Below are positions 51,245 through 59,034 of a stretch of 64,000 nucleotides of DNA, one piece after another (the stretch's first letter is position 1; each line of letters opens with the position of its first letter). The translations under genes and the position numbers were made by a program. The stretch spans positions 682,001 to 746,000 of the forward strand of contig NW_020194558.1 in assembly GCF_002865645.1 (NCBI RefSeq). Direction: 5' to 3'. Origin of the DNA: Hyaloscypha bicolor E (Eukaryota; Ascomycota; Leotiomycetes; Helotiales; Hyaloscyphaceae). The notes under the pieces are model-generated. The model was not told the DNA's origin and did no database searches. It saw only the letters and a list, made by a program, of their open reading frames with translations.

Positions 51245-51543
51245 CTAGAAAGGCTCGCGAGGCAACACCTAGCCCAATAGAAATTTTGGTGAGTCTAGGG
51301 CGGTAAGTAGTTGGGTGGCAGAATTTATTAGGCGAGGAACACCAAAAAGTCTCCTCTCTTTAAGGTCTTATACCATAGTGAAACTATCTTTAAATATATA
51401 TTAATATCTTTATAAATACTATAAGCTACTAAATTAGTATATATTTTTTCTTCTTGAATTTTTTAAAGCAAGTTTAGGTAAGTTAGCTATATTTTATATT
51501 GGGGTGTTGGTAGGTGTGGGTGTTGCCCCGTGAGGCCTTCTAG
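51245..51543. mobile_element. Putative 299-bp MITE
   Basis: Ends are imperfect 25-bp inverted repeats: CTAGAAAGGCTCGCGAGGCA at the left and CTAGAAGGCCTCACGGGGCA (reverse complement of the right end), each followed by ACACC. The middle (51340-51500) is AT-rich and non-coding. It sits between the LRAT-like gene and the membrane-protein gene. Confidence 0.6.
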
Positions 51544-51659
51544 TACATTTCCAAGAATTTAACCTTACAGATAGGGAGAGCCAAATCATCTGGGCCTCAT
51601 TTCATTACTATAAAATTAAAAGCCCTATAGGGAGCCTTTTTGTGCGACTGTAAACTATG

Positions 51660-51745
51660 AGTAAGCTGCATGCTGCAAGGCGAACACGTAGCCACCAGTA
51701 CAGGCTGACAGCGCCTTGCATGGCACCTGAGCCACGCTGTCGGAG
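51660..51745. repeat. Stem-loop with GCAAGGCG arms
   Basis: GCAAGGCG (about 51676) pairs with CGCCTTGC (about 51712) around a loop of roughly 28 nt. It lies about 100 bp upstream of the membrane-protein gene; no function can be assigned. Confidence 0.4.
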
Positions 51746-51814
51746 GATCTTTATTAAGAAGTCGGTTATGCTGATGTTTTTCACCACTTTTTGTCACCTT
51801 TTTGTCGTACCATC

Positions 51815-52630
51815 ATGAAACTAAAGAGATTCAAAACACCTTCTAAAGAAGACTTAGCAAAAGCATCCATAGCATGCGTTCGAACCATTCTGCCACTCCA
51901 TTGGGCAGCTTGGGAAACCAGTGCTGAGCCAATGAGAGCCATTGGACATGCCACAAGCCAGGAAGAACGTGACGAAGTGATCAAAGCATGGAAAGAAATG
52001 ACCCTCAATCAACTATCTAACGTCGAACTCATCGTACATTGCCTATCGATCCTATAACAGAGAATCTTGTCTAATCGCTATCATGCTAGGGCGCCATCCT
52101 GTCGGCCGTTATTGTCGGCGCGTTTTCCTGGCCCATACTACCTACAACCTCCACGACACTAGCAATAATCCAGGGCATGTGGTTCTCAAGCCTGTCGTTT
52201 GCCGTAGCGGCCGTCGCTATAGCCCTCCACCAGAGCGTGTTCCTCGCAAGAGTCGCATGCATGCCCCGATTCAACGTAATAATTGTGGAGCTTTTAACCT
52301 ACGATTCATACGATGGATTGCGCCAACCCCGGCAGGAACAGGTGCTTATCTGGCTGCTCGCAGTCGGACTGCTTGAATGGAGCATCGGCTTATGGATTGG
52401 TGGATATGTTGTGTTCCTGTGGGACGTAACAAAGATGAGGCAGCAGGACCAATAGTCTTTGGATGTCATGGTAAGGTAATCAAGATTCAAGCCGGTCGGG
52501 AATGCTAACTTTGAATGAATAGGTAGCTAGTCTTACTGCTGTGGCGTTGATCGGTGCAGTTATCTCGTACCTATTCAGCATAATTCACCTATGGCAAAGG
52601 GTGTGGAAGTACAATGCTTTTAAGGAGTGA
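51815..52630 (+). pseudogene. Integral membrane protein gene, one in-frame stop
   Basis: Model: exon 1 51815-52033, intron 52034-52089 (GTACAT..TAG, 56 bp, branch TCTAATC), exon 2 52090-52470, intron 52471-52522 (GTAAGG..TAG, 52 bp, branch GCTAAC), exon 3 52523-52630. All junctions are phase 0, giving about 235 codons. The N-terminal third is soluble; NVELI then leads into AILSAVIVGAFSWPILPTT, a second helix (MWFSSLSFAVAAVAIAL), a charged loop with LLTYDSYDGLRQPRQEQVLI, a helix (WLLAVGLLEWSIGLWIGGYV) and, in exon 3, SLTAVALIGAVISYLFSI. This layout matches a widespread uncharacterised fungal membrane family. TAG at 52453-52455 (formerly CAG) interrupts exon 2; splicing from GTAACA at 52425 instead would bypass it, so the gene might be alive. 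Confidence 0.7.
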
Positions 52631-52761
52631 TGAAACTTATCGAGCTGTTGGAATCCGGAGAAGGTGGGATAATGCACAGACTTGGGGATCGAGTAGTGGG
52701 CTGATAAGGATTGCGTCAGTGGAGGTTGGAGACGCCATAGGTTAGAGCTATACTTTCGATA

Positions 52762-53164
52762 ATGAATAACGAAGCTAAAGTTCGCCGATCAACTACGTCA
52801 CTCGTCCTAGGGAAGGCGAAGGTGATGAGCTTTGGGGACATCGAGGTGGCACGAGCAGCGCGCGCTGCGCAGGATGTCATCAAGGGCAAGGGAAAACGTG
52901 GTCGGAAAGTTGGAGATTGGAAGAAGAAGTGATAGTAGCATGCTTGATTGTAGAAGCTGGCTGTCTAGGTGTGCTTATATAGACTGCAGCTGCCTACGTA
53001 GGCAGCCACACGTGATCTGGGATCCAACTCGGAAGCGTAAGAGTGCTGCGCTAGAGCCAGATGAGCCAGAGCCAGATGAGTTAGAGGCAGACTTAGAGCC
53101 AGAAGTGGCGCGGATGACCGATGCGCCAGTGCCATGGAGGGCACCAGTTGCACAGATGATATGA
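52762..53164 (+). pseudogene. C-terminal tail of a pogo/Fot-type transposase
   Basis: The plus strand encodes RRSTTSLVLGKAKVMSFGDI, then ARAARAAQDVIKGKGKRGR, and after an insertion RKRKSAALEPDEPEPDELEA, then EVARMTDAPVPWRAP. This charged tail is characteristic of the DDE_1 (pogo/Tigger) transposases common in ascomycetes. Only the last about 90 codons are present; the catalytic and DNA-binding domains are absent upstream. The frame is split by a 122-bp insert (separate entry), and removing the insert plus one CGGAA restores a continuous tail. Confidence 0.8.
52908..53029. mobile_element. 122-bp MITE-like insertion with CGGAA target duplication
   Basis: The insert begins AGTTGGAG and ends GATCCAACT, giving 7-bp terminal inverted repeats. 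It is flanked by CGGAA at 52903-52907 and 53030-53034, and contains an 18-bp perfect palindrome centred on TACGTA (52989-53006). The flanking codons match the expected RGRKRKSAA transposase tail when it is removed, which establishes the insertion precisely. Confidence 0.8.
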
Positions 53165-53900
53165 GACTGTTGCATGAAAGAAGAATCTTAGAGAACCGTT
53201 TCTCATTTGCTTTAGTTCGGATTTGGTTTATCGAGGCAGGAAATCGGATAGAATTAATATTCGTAGCATTCTCGGCGCAATAGAAGGTGGAGTTATGGTT
53301 CGTCTGCAAGTCATTAGCAAACAGTCTTTTGTGTCAAGGCCAGATCGTCTAACTCAAGTGTTTGACACCCGGTTCGCAACAGCGCCTTGAGAAACACTTT
53401 TATAAACACCTCTGAATCTCTCTATCCCTCTCCGTTACCAAATCGTTCCACCTCTAACGATCCTGCGTACCTTTCTTAACCTGACAACATCTCGGTACTA
53501 CGAGGACCTTCTTCCCTGTGTATTCTACCAGGCCTATTTGAAACAAGAGGACCTTGTTGGCGAATGCTCCTTTGTCATTATCCACTTCATTAATACTAAT
53601 TGCAAGCACTTCTGGGTTCGGATCGTTAGCAGGAACGAGGTAATCGAATATAACTCCGTAGTAGTCGATATAGCTAGAGTAACAAGCAATAGTCAGGTAC
53701 CAGAGAACAGTATACAAAGTTGTTAGTAATACCGACTTACTCTAATAGTCTTCTTTACTCTATTGCCCATACCAAATACTCATCTCGCACAGCCGGAATA
53801 CCGTTAGCCTCCTTGAACCCCCCTTTACCATATAATGCCCGATATATAAGGCTCGTGAGCTCTAACCCTCCCGGCTATAGAAAACGTATAATCTCATACT
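53165..53900. other. Intergenic; unassigned minus-strand frame 53454-53717
   Basis: The minus strand from 53717 to 53454 is open for 87 codons and looks protein-like (DPNPEVLAISINEVDNDKGA, then VLLFQIGLVEYTGKKVLVVP) but has no ATG. An upstream AG at about 53674 could be a 3' splice site. I do not recognise it. An inverted pair (TTTTGTGTCAAGG / CAAGTGTTTGACAC) lies at 53330-53370. Confidence 0.35.
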
Positions 53901-53901
53901 A

Positions 53902-55300
53902 TAATGTCTTCGGAAGAAGCTTCTAGATCGACTCTAATAACCCTTGTATCTGAATTCTTAAGGGCCTAGTAGGCGGTAGAGGATGGAGATAATAATGCGA
54001 GTTATGTATATAGGGGGAAATAAAAAGCTCAAGAGCCATTAAGATCTGCGGGTCGCCTCTCAGTTGAGAGCTGAAGCAGGAGTCGTAATAAGGTCTAAAA
54101 CGCAGATAGGCAGAGCTAAAAATTTAAGCTTCCGGGAACCAATCATATTCCTTTTTCAGTACGTAACGGATTCGTATAAGCAAATGCGTTATTAATACAG
54201 GGCAGCTATAAGGCCAACAGGATCGCTATTAACAAATACCTTTTACTAGATATATATTATTACTATTATAATTAGTACGCATTATATGCAAGGTAAGTCT
54301 AGTAGTTACTACTATATAAGGACCCCTTATTAAGCAAAAGTTAGGTTATATACTTTAACTACGACATTTTACTCCTATAGTTATATCAAGAGCCGAAATA
54401 TACTAACCACTACTTGCCTGACTCCTGCAACGTATATAAAAACCTATAAGGAAGCAGAGGACCCAAATAACTGCAGTAATACGGCCTGTAATATGCCACC
54501 CTCCTTCTAAAATAATCCATAATGGTATTATCTTCGAGACTATATTTAATACCGTAATTCGATTCGCAAAGCAGGAAACTTGTACCAGTTAGCAGAGAAG
54601 CGGTTAGTATGGTTTACTCGAATATAATATTAGCTGCCATTATATTCTAAGTATCCTTGGGAACGTTTTATAGCTATTCTGGGGTCAAAGAAAATAGATC
54701 TAAGGTCGCCTTATCTAGGGACTCTCCCTACTATGTTTTATCGAGTTTAGTATTAAGATTTATTTACTATCTTCGAAAATAACGTCTTTGAGTCTAATAG
54801 CCACTACTATATAGTATATAGCTATTAGCTCAATCGCCAGAAAGTAAATAGATACTTAAATTGGCAAGATCGGTCTATTAAACCTAGCCTATTTATCTCG
54901 GTCTTTAATAATAAAGGTACGTATATATAAACCCTTGAGACAAAGACTAGTATTCTGAGATTATTATTAGCTAATGCTCTAAAACGTATTTAATACTATT
55001 AAAGCATTATTATTAAAGGGTATTAATGGCGCAAATATTATTGCAATTATTAACTCTAATATACCTAGAGATTAATTTCAAGGAGAAAACAGTATATCTC
55101 CCTGTCTGGACGGATAAGAGAGATACGGTATTTGTCTCTATATCGGATTTACGATACTACTTGCAAATTGATTTTGTAACCAGCGATAGTTCAGAGTGGC
55201 TGGCGTTGGATTATATACCCGGATAGCGAATTGCGGGTATCCAGCGTTTCAATTGATCTAAGTATGAGAATACTAAATTGGAGAGTTCGAGAGAGAAAGT
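53902..55300 (+). pseudogene. RIP-degraded gene, DUF7587-like
   Basis: A plus-strand frame starts at ATG 53902 (MSSEEASRSTLITLVSEFLR) and is broken by TAG/TAA/TGA at former Q/W/R codons. After an unresolved middle part (54240-54540), frames from about 54768 read VNRYLNWQDRSIKPSLFISV, then KTSILRLLLANALK. 55026-55226 is open and ends VFVSISDLRYYLQ, then SDSSEWLALDYIP. The arrangement SPFISV, helix, RDLRYYLG, EWLALDYIP resembles fungal DUF7587-type proteins; this is from memory and not verified. It is convergent with the gene on the other strand, their ends meeting near 55300. Confidence 0.5.
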
Positions 55301-56315
55301 TATAAACCTATCATCACAGCTTTTGCTTCCACAGTTGCCCTGATCTTCTCATGCTTAGCCAACAATTTATTCCGTGCCTCGTCATAAAATAACTTTTCCT
55401 TCTCAGAAATCTTTCTGGGACCACCATAGCCAACATCGTGCCAAGTTTCCCAGAACTCAATCAGATCCCAGGCTATACCGTCTTCTATCACATCTTGCCA
55501 CTCCTTGAATTTTCGTAGTCTAGGAAGAAGTCGATATCTGCAAGCCACCAATCGTACAAAACAGCCTCAATTCCGTGATCCAATTCACAAAAGAAGTCGA
55601 AGTCAATAGTTTCAGAATATTCATCTGCATATTTGAGCCTCACCACATCATCGTCAACAGTCTTCGTCCACACACAATCATAGAAAAGCTGGTGGGAAAT
55701 CCAGTCAAGCGGAGCTCTAGCTCTAAAGTTTCGTGCAAAACAAGCTAGGTAAACGCCAACTTCCCAGGGCCCATACCCACGTCTAGCATACTGGAGATCA
55801 CTCGCAATACGGCATCGTAATTCTGCAGTCGATAGTGGTTAAAGCTCAGGGTCACCTGGACAAAATTGCTCCCCCTGAAGCCCACGATTCATCAAGGTTT
55901 GCAGGGAGACCGTGTGTAAGACATACGTCTCGGGTATAGCCCATTCAAAAACAAACTCGTGATAGAATACGTTTGGTTCTGGGAGTTCGCGTTCCTCCGC
56001 TAAGGATCTTGTAGCGTGGATTCGAGCAGGTGTCCCGTGTATGATAGCTGGGACTTCAATAAAAGTAATCCAAATATCTGCTAGAGACTCGCCATCCTTA
56101 TAGTGCTTCTCAAAAGCACGCTTCACCGTGTCGACGATACGATCACTGACTGACACTAAGGCTATAGGCTCTCGATTGTCTCTGTTCGCATGCTTTCGAA
56201 ACTCATTGCAGAGGGCTGTTCGGGATAATGGATCGCCTTTTGGTGCTTTAGCGGAGGCAAGTTGCCCAGCACTGCCTTTAGAGTAGACTCGAGTGTATAT
56301 CTTGCGATTAGCCAT
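55300..56315 (-). pseudogene. Uncharacterised fungal gene with one stop and one frameshift
   Basis: From ATG 56315 the minus strand is open for 158 codons: MANRKIYTRVYSKGSAG, then ALVSVSDRIVDTVKRAFEKH, ADIWITFIEVP and EFVFEWAIPETYVLHTVSLQ. TAA at 55839-55841 (CAA before one C-to-T change) interrupts it, after which the same frame continues for another 117 codons to 55488 (PLSTAELRCRIASDLQYARR, then LDHGIEAVLYDWWLADIDFF). Near 55510 a frameshift moves the sense frame to one ending at 55300 (EWQDVIEDGIAWDLIEFWET, then KISEKEKLFYDEA). The first half resembles fungal DUF7587-like proteins, with the RVYS start and the FEWAIPE..V..VSLQTL end; function unknown. No intron fits the interruptions (the only candidate would be 33 bp). 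Confidence 0.6.
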
Positions 56316-56379
56316 GGTTCGGGAGTGCAGTAGGCATGTTACGAGTAATCCAGCTTAGCCGTCGCAAGAATGCAGAGCC

Positions 56380-56778
56380 TATTCCTACTGTTCAAAGATT
56401 TCGTTCAGGATTTTCGTGCCTGAGACAATTATGCCAGGCATTGTAATGATTACTAAGCTGGAGGTGGCGCACCACACACCAGGCACTACTCCAGCCACAG
56501 CTGGACTTTATGCCTAAGGCTTCTTAAATCAAATTACAGCGTAAATATTATGGGACGTGCGGGGTTGTTTCGCACTAAGCCAAAATTGTCAGCTGAGGTA
56601 CTGATCCGCGTGGCAACCTTGCTTGAATTTTGCCTGCCATAGTACCACATGGCTAATAACGATTTCCTACATAGTATTAAGGCCCTAGATCTCGGATAAG
56701 ACTCTTTTAGAAGTACTAGGGATAGTATAAGCTCGGTGGTGGAGCTATAGTAAAGGAACGCTATTATGCTATAAACGA
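56380..56778 (-). repeat. Right arm of the 10.26-kb inverted-repeat pair
   Basis: Reverse complement matches 46521-46925 from GTTTATAGCATAATAG inward to GAACGAAATCTTTGAA. The outer end coincides to the base with the start of the terminal hairpin at 56778. Confidence 0.8.
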
Positions 56779-56860
56779 GATCTGGGCCGCTTCGCTAAAA
56801 TTAAAGACTGGCCCCGAAGCTTGCATAGGGCCGCCAGGCTTTAATTTTGCCCTGATCTCG
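56778..56860 (-). repeat. Third Helitron-type terminal hairpin
   Basis: An 83-nt fold-back built exactly like those at 1986 and 58952: outer stem CGAGATC/GATCTCG plus GGGC/GCCC, the one-sided 9-nt bulge CGCTTCGCT, and a 10-bp inner stem AAAATTAAAG/CTTTAATTTT with a further CTGGC/GCCAG. The stem sequences differ from the other two but pairing is kept. It implies a related, probably non-autonomous element whose body lies to the right (56861-58950). Confidence 0.75.
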
Positions 56861-56889
56861 ATTCGAGATTAAGAGGGTACGTGACTTCC

Positions 56890-57900
56890 TTATAATAAAG
56901 CTCTCTTATTACTTATAGGCTTTCTAAGCCTTATACTTACTTATAAAGCTCTCTCTCTCTCTTTATAAACTGCCATACTTTTTAATTATATTTATAAAGC
57001 TCTCCCTTCTCTTTTATAAGCCCTTCCAAGGCTCACTTCTATTTGCAAAGCTATTTACCCCTCTTTATGGGCCATTCTAAGCCTTACTCTTATTCGTAAA
57101 GCTCCTTACTTCTCTTTGCGAACTGCTAGAGCCTTTAATTATACCCGCAAAGCTCTTTCTTCTCTTTTATAAGCCCTTTTAAGCTCTCTTTCCTACCTAT
57201 AAAACCTTCTCCTTATTAAATATAGCCATATTGCGCTCGCAAGCTCGTACTAATATAACGTATAAGCGTAAAGAAAATTAGTTTTTAAGAGCTTTTATTT
57301 AAATATTTAGCTTTTTGCTTTATATATCGGGCCCAGTTTACTTTTTTATTCCGCTCCCGGTATATATTATATATAAAGAACCGGCCAAAATCTATAAGAG
57401 GCTTTTTTTGATTACAAGAGGAGTAGTATTAATCTTATAGGCTCTCTTGCGGGCTCTCTTGCGAACTCTCCCAAGCCTCACTCCTATTTGCAGAGCTCTC
57501 CCTTCCCTCTTATAAACCCTTCCAAGCCTTACTCCTACTTATACCTTTACTTATAGGGCTTTCCCTTCCCTCCCAAGTATTACTTATACCCGTAAAGCTC
57601 CCTTCCTCTTACGGGCCTTCTCAAGCCTTACTTGCCCCCGCAAGCCCGTTACTACCCGTACTCTTACCCGTAGCTCCCTTCCAAGCCTCACTCTCACCCG
57701 CAAAGCTCTCCCTTTCTACTTGCAAGCCCTCCCAAGCCTTACTCCTATTCGCAAAGCTCCCTCTTCCCTCTTGCGGGCCTCCCCAAGCCTCACTCCTACT
57801 TACAGGGCTCTTTCTTCCCTTTTACGGGCCCGTAAAGCTCTCTCTCTCGCCCGTAAAGCTTCCTTTCTCGTCCGTTAAGCCCTCCCAAGCCTCACTTGCC
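56890..57900. repeat. Degenerate ~50-bp minisatellite
   Basis: Roughly 15-18 diverged units of about 50 bp with the core AAAGCTCTCCCTTCTCTTTT followed by ATAAGCCCTTCCAAGCCTCAC and TCCTACTTGC, with an unrelated interruption at about 57230-57430. The plus strand is pyrimidine-rich. Units to the right keep more C/G than those to the left, as if RIP acted unevenly. Wording such as AAAGCTTTCTTAT in the satellite at 31.6-34.9 kb is similar, so the two may be related. Confidence 0.75.
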
Positions 57901-57949
57901 CTGGAATTAAAGCTAATAATCATTGCAATATTTGTATTCATCTATATAT

Positions 57950-58175
57950 AACTCCGCTTGCCTCTCTCTTAGCTTGCAAGCCTGCCTCTCCACTGGTTCA
58001 CAAGCCTGTCCTTTAGCCTGCCCCTCCCTCTCTTCCCTCTCTCTCCTCTCCCTCTCTTCCCTCTCTACCCACTCTGCCCGCTTCTCTCTATCCCTCTTCA
58101 TTTTCCTCCTTGCCTTATCCCTCTCTTTTAAACTCTTATCTGCCCTCTACCTCTCCTTTAATCTCTCCTCCTACT
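57950..58175. repeat. Pyrimidine-rich low-complexity tract
   Basis: CCTCTCTC-type low-complexity sequence on the plus strand; the open frames on both strands are compositional artefacts. Confidence 0.6.
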
Positions 58176-58595
58176 ATGCCTCAAACTCTCCTTCAGGCTA
58201 TCCCCTTTTTAAATAATATTCTCGTGATAACCCCTTCCTCTCTCCCTCCCAAACCCTCCTCTTTGCCTTCCTATCCTCACGCCGCTACTGCCGGTCCTGA
58301 AGCTCCTGCTCCTCCTCTTGGGTCGGCTCCCGTATATAATCATCGACCGTAATTGCCCGGTACCCTGCCTACCCCCTCTTCTTCTTCCCGGTAGCCTGCT
58401 GCCGGAGCTAGATATGATTTGCGAGAGCGGCGTAGGCGGGAGGAGGGTTTAGATTCTGAGTGCGAGATCGATGCCGATTCGATTTAGTATTCCGGTGCCG
58501 GCAGGGTTTGCAAGTAAGAAAGCGGCCGAGATTACGGAGTTGCAAGTAGCTAGAGTAACGGGTTTGCGGGCCTAGAAGAGTTAGCCTGCCCCTAA
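58176..58595 (+). pseudogene. Small RIP-broken ORF of unknown family
   Basis: From ATG 58176 one frame spans 140 codons to TAA 58593, broken by five internal TAA/TAG codons, all explicable as former CAA/CAG/TGG. The start (MPQTLLQAIPFLNNILVITP) is followed by a Pro/Ala/Ser-rich region, then RYDLRERRRREEGLDSECEI. Located between the third hairpin and Helitron copy 2, it is probably part of a non-autonomous or composite element; a gag-like or accessory role is possible but not shown. Confidence 0.45.
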
Positions 58596-58951
58596 ATAGG
58601 CCCGTTAACTTACCTATAGGCTCTTCTCCCTCTTGCTCTCCCTCTCTCTCTCATTCTTCTTGAATCGTCATATAGTATAGGGCCTATTGCTTAAGGTACG
58701 AAGTATATATTACGGTCCGCTAGCTATTCTTTAGGGGGAACTAGAAGATTAATCAAGGGCAGTAATACCCGGGGTAGTATAATTGATTTAATTCAGGTTA
58801 AATTAATTAAGATTAAGATATTATAATTATGAACCAAAGTAAAGCATAAGTAAGTAAAATGCGAGTAAAGGCTATACAGGTTTAGTATTCCTGTATGGGC
58901 CTTTACGTAATAGTATAGGAATCTATAGATTATAACTCAATGTTATATAGA
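58596..58951. other. AT-rich spacer with a hairpin
   Basis: A stem GTAAAGGC / GCCTTTAC with inner TACAGG / CCTGTA occupies 58865-58906. No gene seen. The spacer ends exactly at the Helitron 3' hairpin. Confidence 0.45.
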
Positions 58952-59034
58952 CGAGTTTAGGGCCGCTTTGCTAAAATTATTACTAGCGGCCCTATATAAG
59001 CTCTGGGGCTAGTAATAATTTTGCCCTAAACTTG
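58952..59034 (-). repeat. Helitron 3'-terminal long hairpin, copy 2
   Basis: An 83-nt fold-back: outer stem CGAGTTTAGGGC/GCCCTAAACTTG, bulge CGCTTTGCT, 14-bp perfect inner stem AAAATTATTACTAG/CTAGTAATAATTTT. Compared with copy 1 the inner stem is one base pair shorter, with the change present on both arms. Confidence 0.8.

Noticed and set aside
57913..58216. Arg/Glu-rich and Ser/Leu-rich frames on opposite strands
   Set aside because: Products of the pyrimidine-rich low-complexity tract.
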